Positions 26,610 to 39,300 of a stretch of 64,000 nt of DNA are shown piece by piece. This DNA comes from Paramacrobiotus metropolitanus. Its lineage: Eukaryota > Tardigrada > Eutardigrada > Parachela > Macrobiotidae. Both the position numbers and the translations under genes were made by a program. The notes beneath the pieces are model-generated. The model was not told the origin of the DNA. It ran no database searches and worked only from the letters and a program-made list of their open reading frames with translations. Location of the stretch: assembly GCF_019649055.1 (NCBI RefSeq), contig NW_026570228.1:1488001-1552000 (forward strand), read 5' to 3'. Position 1 is the stretch's first letter; each line of letters opens with the position of its first letter.

Positions 26610-27762
26610 ATGTTTGCAGTAAAGATGATTTGTAAACCGGCAATAATTTGGCGTCTTCTGGGAGTTATCTTTTTCTCCGTCTTTATTTCGATAGAAGGTG
26701 GGTCATAGTAAATGGTGTACGTGGGTACATAAATTATCAAAATTAATAGCAATTTATGCGTAACCTTACGTAAAGAATGTCGCACATGCAGATAAGTATA
26801 AATATATATATTTATCTATATAATTATATCTATATAAGGATATACATACTGATACAACGCAATTGTACATGTGAATTGGAAATACTTACAACTATATACC
26901 GCCGCGCGGTACCGTACTATTTTGTAAAACCTTTTATTTCAGTCTGTTCTAGAATTAATCTTATTAAAAATATAAATAACTTACTTTTAACAGGGTTATT
27001 AGTAGTAATTATTGTACAGTGACCATGTAATGTAAATTTCAATGTGTTTCTAATAAAATGAACTGAAAATGACGGGTCAGCACTAAGTTATCCAATTTCT
27101 ATACACACTGGTAGATAAATTAAAAAAACGTTTCCAAATCAGAGTATTTGGTAATGCTAACTGCAGTTAAATGTAGAGTGAAATATGTTTCAGGAAACGG
27201 TCTGTATGACCCATGCACGAGCACATTGTCATGTGGCGATCCGGGCTTGACCTGCCATGATGGCCGCTGTGTGTGCATCTTCGATAAAGGTCCGGAAGCT
27301 GTCCAGTTTTGGGTAAGCCTTGACAATAGAATTTTAAATTAAACAGTGCATCTTCTTCAAAATTGATTTGTCTCGATTAAATACGATACAATTCAAGTTA
27401 AAGATTTATTAACTGAAACTATGTGCATCACGAATATGAGTACTGTCCGTGCTTTTCCTACGTATCCGGCTAAATGAGGTACAGTTTTACAAATAAACAG
27501 TATTAATTTTTGGCATGTGGCTCAATTACTTGTATACATATACATACTTGTTAATTTTCCTCAGGGCTGCAACAACGTGCTAGACTGCGAGAGACCCATC
27601 CGGCTGGCGGCCGACCAGCTGTCCTATGCCGGACACCGGTTGGCATCGGAGATGCTCAACGTCGAAGAGCCGCAGTGTATCGCTTCCGAAGTATGCCCGA
27701 ATCCGCGCGACCGACTCGGCTATTGCCGCGTCTTTTGGCCGGATGGCGACGCGGTCATATGA
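26610..27762 (+). CDS. Small secreted cysteine-rich protein (3 exons)
   Basis: Exons 26610-26697, 27194-27312 and 27565-27762 join in consistent phase (1, then 0) to give 134 aa. Residues 1-29 form a signal peptide with a hydrophobic core (IIWRLLGVIFFSVFISIEG). The mature part has ten cysteines, five in exon 2 (pattern C-x6-C-x6-C-x4-C-x-C, EB-module-like, ending GRCVC) and five in exon 3, so five disulfides are possible. It lies between the divergent AP2M1 and MOV10-like genes on the opposite strand. No specific family was recognised; an extracellular or defence-type peptide is one possibility. A second in-frame ATG at 26625 could be the actual start. Confidence 0.7.
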
Positions 27763-28820
27763 ACGGCAGTGTGCGACAAATGTTTAACGCTCCATAATCT
27801 TATGTATAATCAGTCAAAATTGTAAACATTTTGATTAAACACGAATCGTACGATATAATCCAACAGAACATTACTAAATTTTAAAAATATCACACGGTCA
27901 AGGTAACACAAAAAAAGTCTTGCAGTCACAGTTTAAACACGTTTGTTCAATAATAATGAAGAAATTTTCCGCAGAGTCAAATAAAAACTATGCGCCTACA
28001 ATAAAGTAAACAAACAGCATCGGGAATGAAAATCACCGGAAACACTATTCCGTTAAATAAAGATGCACACATGAACAGACACTTCAATCCATGAGCCGGG
28101 AATTCTTGAGTATATCAATGAATTGTTTCCAAAATATATCCTCCTACGACAACAATTATTATAGTTGTGCAGCAATTTCATATATCTGACGGTATACAGA
28201 CTAATTATTGACTGACTGTTTAAAAATTATTCTGAAATTTCTCTCGTACATCTGCATTGCTGAGTATGCTATATTTTCACGATATTAAAGACTCTTGCAG
28301 TACTCGTATGGGGATTACCAATCAACTGCCTGCCATTACAATGCAGTCCGTTTCCTTCCTGAAATTGCGTTTGTAACAATCGAATCACCTTGTCTCAAGT
28401 TTTCGAGAGCCCGTGCCTTGGTATTTAGAAATTTTTATGTTGGTCTATATTTTATGAATGCATTGTCCCCATGAAAACTGATTTTACAAAATATGATGCC
28501 GAAAAATCTGTCTGGATTTCCGGATCAGTTGCTGCTGTTAGTTACGAGCATTGTACAAGTACATAGAATAAATATAATACAGATTATAAACCACTGGCTT
28601 AGAAATAATTCATTTTGATTCAACGCTTGTATTTTATTAACTTATTTTTTTATCGATTTTAGTCGAGCTAAAGATGACGAAAGGGAGAAGTAAAATGGAC
28701 AATACCGACTGCACAGTTCTGTCTGTCAGTGCGAAATATACAACGACTATGGCGATAAAGTTCTGTCATTTTGTAAAGTACAGATAAATAATACATGTCT
28801 ATTTATATTAGTACTCTTAC
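27763..28820. other. Intergenic; may hold the last exon of the helicase gene
   Basis: No gene could be fixed. The 3'-most recognised helicase exon ends at 28821 with a good donor (AGG|GTAAGA), so at least one more minus-strand coding exon should lie here. Weak candidates with acceptors lie near 28735-28690 but show no family similarity. Confidence 0.4.
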
Positions 28821-31800
28821 CCTGCACATCAGATATTCCGAATTCCCGACGATGCATACATGTTTCCTGGCTCGCGACAATGCCATGTAGCTCATTTCCG
28901 GTGCGTTAAGGAATCCCTGACCAGCGACGGACAGATACGGATACGACTGGACACAACTAATCAGAATCACATCCTTCTCATCGTTGACGAAAGCGGATGG
29001 TAAGCCGACCTTCGGCAGCGGAACGCCGGGCATTTTCGCTTTCAAAAGATTTTCAATGCGTCGCATCTATTATAAAAAAACTTGCACAAGATAAAAAAGC
29101 ATAACAGACAATATTTATTATCAAAAGGCAAACGAAAAATAAATCAACCGGTAAATTTAATTATAAAAGCGTGTCGAAGAAATGCGTTTCGGAGAAGCCA
29201 ATAAAAAAGTATTATAAGACACAGAAAAATAGTCCTTCTGTGAGAATAGACGCCAGAATTTAAACTGCTATTCACCCGACCAGAAACGTACGATTTCCTC
29301 ACCTGTCCCACAAAAGGCGTAATAATTCCCACTTCTTCAGTTTTAGTGCCGTCCGCGTTAATTTCCATCCAGTAATCAACAAGTTTCTCCGCTTCCTGTC
29401 GATTATATGGCGATAAAAGTGCGGCATCGGTGTACTGCAGACCATCACATTCACAGAAGTAGATCGCCGGTTGTCGGCTGTTTGGATTCCTAAAACATAA
29501 AGGTCAACTGCAATTTCGTGCAGCCAACAACCACAAAATACCACATTTCAACTAGATCTCTGCGAAAAATGTATCACCGCGTTTTGGTCCCCTGTATTAG
29601 TAGATTTAACATTTTCAGTTTAAATTCGTTTACACTTTTATATGACACATGAAATACATGTGCGGAATACCTGTCAGTAATTTCCGGATCATAACCAACA
29701 TCCTCCCAAAACAGCGACGAGGGTAGCAATAAAGGGGGTGATTGGATGCGGTAATTCTTGGGTAGCGTGGTGACAAATTTCTGCGTTAAGCCGGTTTTAC
29801 AGTAGTGATCCAGTAAACGAAACAACAGAGAATTCTGGAACGAAAATGTAGTAAAAATCATCCAGAAACATTTGCAAAAAATGTGGTTGATCAGAGAACT
29901 CCCATGCAGTAAAGTGTTCCAATACAGAACATATAACATCAGATAAATAACAGCACAATAGAAATATAACACTAAAAAATACTATAATAATGCAAATTTT
30001 TGCGTTAAATCGGTTCTGTAACAGTGGTTACCTTAACAAAACAGAGAATTCTATAGCGAAATATCGCGGTCGCAATTATTGCACCAATCACTCAGAAATA
30101 TTTTGCAAGAAATTCTGCAGCTAAATTCGCCAATATTCACCTGCAATCCACATGCGCGCGCCACGTCCGCGCCCACTTCCGGCAGCAGCTGATGTACATC
30201 TCCGACTAATACCACTTTCCCGCTCTTGGCCCCGCCCAACAGGGCCACACTGGCCAGTGTTTCCGGCTCCGTCAGCATCCCGGCGTCGTCCACGATGATG
30301 TGCGTGAACAGATCGTGCTGCGGCTTGAACTGATCCGTCAGACGCATCACGGCGCCCACCGCGGCGAAGATCAGTCGGCTGCGAATGGCATGATCAACGG
30401 TGTCGGCGGTGTAAGCGTGGGAACGGATAGCCGGAGGAAGACGATCGGTGCCGGCATCGTTCGTCACGAAAACATACGACGGACTGTTCGCGGTGCACAG
30501 GAAAGACTCGATTAAGCGAACAACCGAGGCGTCGCTGTGTCCACAGACGAGGACGCGGAAGGCAGTGGAGTTGACCGTCAGCTGGTGCAGGATTTCCAAA
30601 ACCACACTCGTCTTCCCCGTGCCTAAATTCCGGTGAAGAGTAAACAAAAACTGAATCAAAATATATAATAAAATATTGATACAACAAAATGTATCAATAA
30701 AACAAATAAAACAACAGGGAACTTTTGAGAGAATACGGTAACTACCAAATATAATACTGAATAGACACCCGTCACAGAACCCAACGTAATGAGATGGCAT
30801 AATGCTGAAGAAGTTCGACCGATTTCAGTTGCAAACTTGCACTGTAAGACTTTTACTAGAAGTACTGTAGAATAATTAAATGTCGATAAAGGTAACCAGA
30901 AGAAAATTTTTTGATCAGAGGAACAGTAACTGGCGGTACTGACCTACTGTCAGACTAAATAAAAATCCGCAAAAAATCCTTATGTAAATTAAACGAAACC
31001 GGTTCACTTCGTAAAATAGCACATATTAGGCTAAACATTTTCCACTTAAAATCCCCAATTCAAAACTGCACACGTTAGTACCTGCTGCACCGGTGATGAT
31101 GTACGGCGCAAAATCCACCGGTTCGTGCAAAGCCGAGCTGGAATCCCCGCTGCACACCCAGTCAACCGCCTTCCGCTGCACGGCATCCAGAATCGTGCTG
31201 CAGTACGTCCAAGCGCCGTTTTCGGCGAACGTCTCATCCAGCGCATCATTGTTTTCTATAGCCACCGGAAATAAAAATCGCGGTCCCATGGCACGGAACA
31301 CCGATTCCACGGCATTGTGCAGCTGACGAAAGGCCACACGGGAACCAGCGCGGCAGATGTCCATCGTGGAATTGCTGGGCGGAGGGTCGGTGAAGGCGTG
31401 GTCCAAGCGGATGTGGATGGTCGGTGGTCGCGACGCGGTCTGGATCTGCCGACACAGAACAACAAAATGTAAAGAAAAATAAACTGTTGTAAATGAACAT
31501 GTAATGTACGATGAATTACAATTTGAAGCCAGCTTTTGCAACAGTGGCAGATGCGCCAATGGAAGGAAAAACAGTGCATAACTATTGTAATTAAAAGACT
31601 ATAAATAAATAAACAAATAATCAAAAGATAAATCAATAAATAGGCACGCAAGTGAACAACTCTACAAAAAAGCCTAGACCGGCATCTGACAGTTGTACAG
31701 GGAAACAGAAATACCTCTGTTAATTTTAATTTCTCAATTCCGTCTATCGTAGCATTTATTTATGCTGCAGTGTTGTTATATGTATTATATTTTAAATTAA

Positions 31801-32623
31801 AAACTGCATCATTTGCATGTAAGTAAATCAAAAAGGAATATACTGATTACAAAGTACGTACAGAAAGTTTCTATCAGTCACGAAATATGCAGATAAGGTA
31901 AAAGAGGAAAATATTTTAACTGTATAAAAAAAAATAAAGATAGGAAAGCAAAATAAATATCCAAATATATGTAATAAACTTTAAACGCAAGAGAAAACTA
32001 CTACGCTCTACACCTCTTCAATTCGTCCACTGTGCGCTTGGAAATCACTCCCGAGATACGTTCCGCTTCGGACCAACAAAACACGATCCATTTCCCGTAA
32101 TCCAGCCGCTCTCCCGTTGCGAGCCTGCACAGTTATTGTCGCGCAGTGCAAATTATCAGTGAACTGAACAATTTTAGCCTACGAACGGCAAAATGAAAAA
32201 ATCTGTCAAAATTGTTTACATTATTTCCTTCCGGCAATCGTTAGCACGAAGTGCGACCAACAAATTAATAAACAAACAGAAAAAAAATAACAGTGATTAC
32301 ACAAATCACAAACAGTTTCGCGAACACATGATACATTGTAACGCCGAATTCAAACTCACTCTGGGAATGCGCAAATTCTCCGGCTGCGCGATACCATAGA
32401 ATTCCTCACAGTACAGAAGCAGATGCATCACGGCCAGATAGTTGTCGGATCGCAGCGGCGCACTGAGAACAGGGAAAGCTTCCTGGACATTGTCCAGACA
32501 GTGGGCACTGCACAGGACAGCTAGAATGTGATCAGGAATGTGGAAGTGATGCTGATCGGTCGGCAACAATCGGGCCTGTGTGTTTCGAGCCGATGGGATG
32601 CGAATCTGCTGAACATGCGACAT
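28821..32623 (-). CDS. MOV10-like SF1B RNA helicase with divergent motifs (both ends unresolved)
   Basis: Seven phase-consistent exons: 32623-32360, 32178-32014, 31445-31082, 30622-30141, 29834-29671, 29489-29303, 29066-28821 (624 codons). MOV10/SDE3 relatives are 5'-3' RNA helicases acting in RNA silencing and mRNP remodelling. The segment before the helicase core (DNYLAVMHLLLYCEEFYGI) matches the MOV10 N-terminal side. Walker A is GAAGTGKT, split by an intron. Walker B reads VDDAG where relatives have DEAG, motif III is LVGDVHQLLPE, and the usual EFQGQE motif before VILIS is replaced by residues SAFVNDE. Motif VI is ALSRARKHVCIVGN. The changed residues suggest weak or altered ATPase activity. 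An upstream exon is possible; the ATG at 32623 is the first in frame. Confidence 0.8.
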
Positions 32624-33079
32624 CTCACTAAAGCTCTGATAAGAAACTCAAGAAGATATTAGAAAAACTTAGCACCAAACTCCATCGTCATAACACCACA
32701 GCTGCAATGTGGTCTGGTAACTGCTGATTCCAATACAAATTTTGAAAGTTCTGGTATGTGTCTGAAAGTTTAAAGTGTTCTTGGATGCATAAAAAATAGC
32801 TGTTCTTCTCTGCACTTTTATGCTAGCGGAATCCCATAGAAAAGAACTGGGCAATAACTCATACAAAAGAGGTGGAGTTTGGTTCCGTATTTCGTACTGC
32901 AGTCAAGTTGTCCTCCAATACCGTCTCTTCTTTTTTCTTCAACGTGTTTTCGTATAGATTGTGAGTAAAGTACACTCACTACAATGTACAGTGGGCAGCG
33001 GCGTGAGTGAGTGTTAGTACACTTTTTTCTGCTCCTCCTCGTAGGAATTTCCTCACAACTTGCTTGTTAACAGTTTAAA

Positions 33080-33181
33080 ATGTATCGTAGTCTTGTGACT
33101 CTTGTCGAACGTTTTAGCGCCCTTCGCTCAAGTGTCACTGCTGCGTTGTTATCGGCAGCCAAAACATTTTTCTTTGTTCCA
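33080..33181 (+). CDS. Candidate first coding exon of an unidentified plus-strand gene
   Basis: An ATG opens 34 codons ending at a good donor (CCA|GTAAGAAC). The peptide is basic and amphipathic (MYRSLVTLVERFSALRSSV), like a mitochondrial presequence. No following exon was identified, and chance is a real possibility. Confidence 0.2.
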
Positions 33182-33376
33182 GTAAGAACCCAACTATCGA
33201 CGTTAAAAATGCCCGGCGAAATTGGCGACTTTACAAGGCGTGCATGTTCCGGGCTGCGAATGCTTCAACTAACGTTCTGTCAATGTACAGTGTCAATGTA
33301 CAATGTAAATGTTCAGTAAACAATAAGAAAACAGAAAAACAAATACCATCATTCTAGTAAGTAACCATGGTTCTAA

Positions 33377-36300
33377 TTACTGAGCAGGCTGTGATACGGT
33401 GGTCAACTCCAAGTGAGTGGCCAGCAGCCTTTTGGCAGCAGCCACATCGACATGGCTGACGTAGTCCTTCTCGGCTTTTCTGGCAAACAGCAGCTGACAC
33501 GCAGCAGCGGCCGGGTTCGGCACGGGATGACATCTCGGATGGTCCTCATGGTACTGCAGATCTGCAGAGAAGCAATACGTGTCTCACAAGTGAAAGAACA
33601 CATCCATACTAGAACAAGGGACCAGGAAGGACTATGGATTATCCCGCATAAACGAGAATCAAATAAATACATCTGAGTAAGCTGACTTTTATGAGACGAG
33701 TAACAATAACGGCAATAACTTTACAAATAATTACAAAATTGTCCTTAACTACCGAATAATCGGATTACGGACTGCACTAGCAGAAAATAATCATAAAACA
33801 AAGGATAACCCGATAGATAATTTAGCGCCGGATTGATGATTCAACCAAACATACAATTAACTGCGCTACTTTGTCAAACCAATAAATCAATGTCAACTGG
33901 AAGGGATTCTTCATATAAGCCGTGTTATTTTAAGACGGCGCGATGTTACATCATTACTAATGAAAAGGTATAAATCACTACAACTTGTAGTGATGTGATT
34001 GTAGTCTACAAGTAAAAATACTTGTAGTGAAAGATGTTTCACGCACCGTATAAATGCTCATCATTTTCCACCATCTCCGCTTTTTCTGGCAGTTTACTGA
34101 GCTTCACGCATGTTTCCAGAATGCTCGACCTACACAACCGGCCGTATTAGCGCATAATTAGTACAATGTTCTGCAGGTAATTACGTGTCAACAGAATGAG
34201 GCAAGAGAACGTGCAATCGGCGTGGTGGTTTCTTCACTCGTATTTCGACAAATATATCGTTTCCCCTTTTTAATTTATTCAAGTGTAGTTAATTTTTGTT
34301 CATTATATTCTGCTATTTTTACGTTCTCAAACTGCTCCCCTCTCGCCGTGCTTGCATCATTTCGCTAATATTTTTACTGGTTCCTGCTTTCAACGCGAGT
34401 CTGTACGAAAAATAAACGACAAAGTCAGTTTATTTCCTAATTTAAATTTGAAGCAGTACTCGTATCGTAGTGTCTGGCTATTGCTGCGATAATTATGAGT
34501 GTATTATACAGTTCACAACAAAATTATAAAGTCATAAACATATGACGTATATATTACAGCAAATCTTTTAAAAAACTAAGTAAACTAGCGTATAATAAGC
34601 CGAAAAAGAAATATATATACCATACCAACTGGCATTGTAGGGGCCGCCCAGCACGTCGCTCAGCAGCGCCACACAACCGACCATGCACAGCTTGCGCTTC
34701 AACGTCCCTCGCACGGTGAGCACATCCGGCAGCATGATGTGCTCCAACAGCATCGCAAACAGACTGTAATCGGGCTGTATCTGCAGTATAACAACACTGT
34801 CAACAACAAATATTCTTCGCTTGTAAGGAAATCTTCACTGCACACCGGAAAGAAAAGCAGGATGCACGCGGACACAACCTAGCAAGATTTTTTGCAATAA
34901 AAACCCGAATTTGCGCGGCAGCGGTATAATTATATGGTATTTCTGTTGAAAGACCGTATTGGATGAGTAGACCGCAATTCAGGCACAATCCGCAGAAAAT
35001 AATTGACTGCATTTTTATTACAATAGCTTTCACAACTAATGGCAAAAAATGCTGATTAAAACGGATTCACTGGAGGAATTAATTCCGGGTGCAGTGAGTG
35101 CGTACCGCATCGAGAGTGCCAATGAAGGTGGCCGCTCCCAGCCGCACCACCATGAGATACAGGCTGGGCACCAGACCTGCAACACCACAATTACAGATGG
35201 CAGACATCAACCGAGAAAAATCAGTCTAGCCCGGCACGGCAGCAACCAACACTGGCGTACGTACTTTCCACCAGCAGATCTGTTTCATTATCCGTCAAGC
35301 GTTGGAAGATGGGGCGACAGATGCCATTTTCCAGATGCGCCTGCAGACTATCCCTGGTAACAAACAGAGAGATTAAGGACGCTCCGTATTCAGCCAGCAA
35401 AAACGAAAAGGCGGAGAGAAAGCGGCCTTACCGCGGCATGCTATCGATGATCGACCGCAAGAGGTTGAATCCTTCGTGGTCGTACTCCTCGTTCGACACC
35501 AGTATCGCGAACAGACCAAACGCCGCTTCCTGGAACAACATTACAAAAATACAACAACAGACCCGCCATTAAAAATTCATTATTTATTGATAACTATAAA
35601 AATAATAACAAGTCAAGCATCAATAATAATGATTAATTTAAACTCAATAAGTATTCAATAAATAACTGTAAATTAATGTAAATTATAATTTTTACCACAC
35701 GTTGAAATTACTCGTGTGTTTTGACCATTGGGTGGTACTGGCGGTGTGCGACAGCCTTACCAGTCGTCCGACAACCTGCGCCGGACCGGCCTCGAAGTAG
35801 GCGCCCACCAGTCGGACCAGCGACGCCGTCAGCGTCTCGTTGCCGCGCAGCAGTTGCGGATCCAGCAGCCGATCCAGCAGCGGCAGGTAGGCGTCAGGAA
35901 TGTCCCCACGACCGGCTCGGGTCTCCAGGAGCCGCGCCAGCAGTTGCAGTAGGTACGGAAGGAATGCTAGACAATTAACGCGGCTAGACACTCCCCAATC
36001 CCATCACACATACACAGTCCACCCAGCGTGCTAGTCTGACCTGCCACGGAATTCTCCACAGCATGGTTGGCAGTGGGTAGTAATTCCGCTTCCAGCATCT
36101 CCACAACACGCGCCTCGTCGGCCCGAGCCGCCACGCCGATGCACAGCGCCAGCGATTCGAACAGGTAATGATCGTAGCGCGCATATCCCGGGTTCTACGA
36201 TAAATAAGATGCCATTCTACTATATTATTCCTGCATAAGAAAGCCTGCACAATTTAATGCGCGAGGCGGCGCGGTATAAAACAGTACAACCGCAAAACGG

Positions 36301-39300
36301 TTTCCTTCACTATCCCGATCAATCACAGCCGATAAGGGCCAAAATTAATAACAAGCGAACAAATATAAAAGATGCCATTAAACCCAGTGAAAAAAATAAA
36401 AAAAAATGTAGTTAAGCTCGTGAAGGACAATAATAAAACGAAGCCCGCAGCAGGATAAATGAGGAGGAAGAAAATCATTCATAAATCGCACAGAAGTACG
36501 ATACAGTGCAGCAGCCATCAACACCCAGCTACTCACCTGGACGGCATACTCATAGTCAATCCGCTGCAGCAACTGCGGTATAATGTACTGCAAATGCGGC
36601 ACTAATTCGCCGCTCAGCTGGAAGAAGGCTAATGCTCGCATAATACCTATGACACAGACGCATGAACATGCGAAATGACCACGGTTTATCCCGGTAAAGC
36701 CAAAAAATGATTAACGATATTCAACGTGTACATTTCATGGTGTATTCATTCTCATCCAGTCGTCCACCAGGATGCTCGGTGTCGAGCGGACGGTAGGCCA
36801 GCAGACGGGAGAAAAGCGTATTGGGTGCCGCGGAATTAAAGGGAGTGCCATCCATGGAGTCCAAAAACGGGCGGACTTGTGCCGGTGAAAGGCGTGACCG
36901 GCCGGTGGTGGGGTCGGTCAGGGAAAAGAGGCGCTGCAGGCAGTGGGCGGCGTACGTGTGCACCACCGAATACGCCGAATCCAAGTGGCCAACCACGGCG
37001 GGCAGAGCGGCCATCAGCAGTTCCACTGGAAGCTGCCAAATACAGTATCAATCACCAATCACACTACAACACGCGACACCATTACCCAGAGCGCGCACCC
37101 ACCTGTGCTGCGAATGCCGCCACAAATTTCAGACAAGCGGCCAACAGGACGACGTGGTCTCCTAAAAAAATGCAATTAACTGTAATTCAACTGACAATTA
37201 AATTGTAACCAGATGACAGTCACAGAACTATCAGGTTAGAATGCAATCCATTACATTCCCAAGAAAAAGCCGAAGAAAATCCCCACAGCGCGCAATTATT
37301 ACTCACCAGGACCGTCGAGGATGTGCGGTAGGACGTACTGCTGGCCGAACTTTACCACGTCTACGTGAGGATTAATCATCGCTGCTCCCCACTGCAATCG
37401 CCCAAATCTACACATCAGCGGCCGACGAGTACCGGCATTTACAAGAACCGCTCCTGGCGTACCCATTCTTCGCTGCTGTCCTTGGCCGCCAACGTCGCCA
37501 CCAGAAAAATGGCACTCTCGTTATGCTTCCAATTACGCTGGGAATCCTTCTGAAATTCCTAAGTAAATACCGACAAGGAAATTATATTACAGCGTGAACT
37601 TCTGAACTACTCTAATACGCTGCAGAGACTCACAGTTAACAGATTCTCCACGTGGCTCAGCACGCACTGCGTGGTGCGCTGCTGGTGCTGTGTGCGAGCA
37701 GCCCGCAGCAGGTCAGCAGCTGTGCGCCGACGCGTATGGATATCTGCAACACAAGTTTAGCATGGGATCGATTACTGTAACAATTCATCGTCATCTTTCT
37801 TATCTGATTCATACTCTATACTCCAAAATCAAAAGCACAAGTACAAACAGACAATAAAAATAACTATGAAAGAAATCTGTGTAATTTTGCAGAGAAGCTA
37901 ACTGAATTATTGTTCACGTTATGCAGACAGCTGTATGTCAACAATTGAGAAATTCCTCCAGAAACTCGATATACATCAATTCTGCAAAATAAACGACGGA
38001 AAAGACAATTCTTTTTCTCCCTGTTCATTCACTCACCGAAACCTTCAATATCACGACGGATAAATTCTTCCGGGTTAACAGCCAAGTCATTCACATCCGA
38101 GTCTACAAAGGTAATCAATCCCAGTTATCCAACCAACTGTTCAGAATCAATCTATCATTTCCAGCAAATATTTCCCATTTACCTCGCATCTGAATATTGG
38201 GCACGACAATCCTCTCGCAGACGTCCTCCAGCAAGCCCTGTTCACCAAATACATCCAGGTATTTATACGTATTCTGTGCCAACGCTCGGCTCAGGAATTC
38301 CATGCCACGGCATACCAGCTGAAATTCCAATTAAATGCCAGAATTCAATTTATTATCTCAACAGCGCATCAGTGTTGCACAGAACACCCCGGCTAGCGTT
38401 AATTAATCAAGAAGGCAATCGAGCAAACATTCTACGCTAACCATCAGTTAACACTACCCCATACCCGATCGTCCCGCATCAGCGGTGTGCAACTCTTCAG
38501 CAACGTAACAACCGTCTGCACGAACGACGCCGCATAAGGAGCCACTTCATGGACAATCTCGGCAAGCAACATGCTGAGAATTTCACAGATTTCCGCCTTG
38601 ATACACTGGAGAACACCCGGCTGATCCTCATTCTACCGGCAAACCACCAACACTTCCGTACAACCAAAACATACACCAGCGATAAAAAAATTTATTTGAT
38701 AAAAAATAAAACTTGTCTTAATATTAAACTGTAATCGAATCGTGTTTAGCGTAATAACTCAAGACAACTGCAAATATTTGTAATGCTGTTCATATTAAGA
38801 TTTAATTGAATTTAATTTTTTATCGAAGCATTTAGCCACAGATATATCAGCTTACTCCGCTGCGCAGTTCGTAATTGACATAATGCAGTAGCTGGTCAAA
38901 TGCCGGCAGCCAACCGCCCAACTGCGCCACCAGCCTACCCGGCACTTCCTGGAAGATCAAGCTGTGATAGATTTGACAGCCCAGCAGAAGGATCTGGAAG
39001 ACCTTCTTCACAGAGCCCGTGGGTAATTTCTCCAGACGCCGGATGTGTTGTACAATATACTGAAAAATAGAAAGAGATGCATCTGTTTATAGCCTTATAC
39101 AGCTTAAAAAGCTTTACAGCTAAAACTTAACGGTCATTTGAATTATTTCGAATTAATTCGCACATTGAGAGACCATAAATTTCCACCTACCTCGAATAAC
39201 CATGTTAACGGGGAACTCAATTCACGCTGAACATGGAGAATCTCCTCCCACAGGGCTGTTGATTTGGCAGCTGTACGATAGCTGCCATCAAAGACATGCG

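Noticed and set aside
26378-26785. 135-codon minus-strand open frame
   Set aside because: It overlaps the antisense of the first exon of the secreted cysteine-rich gene and has no recognisable features.
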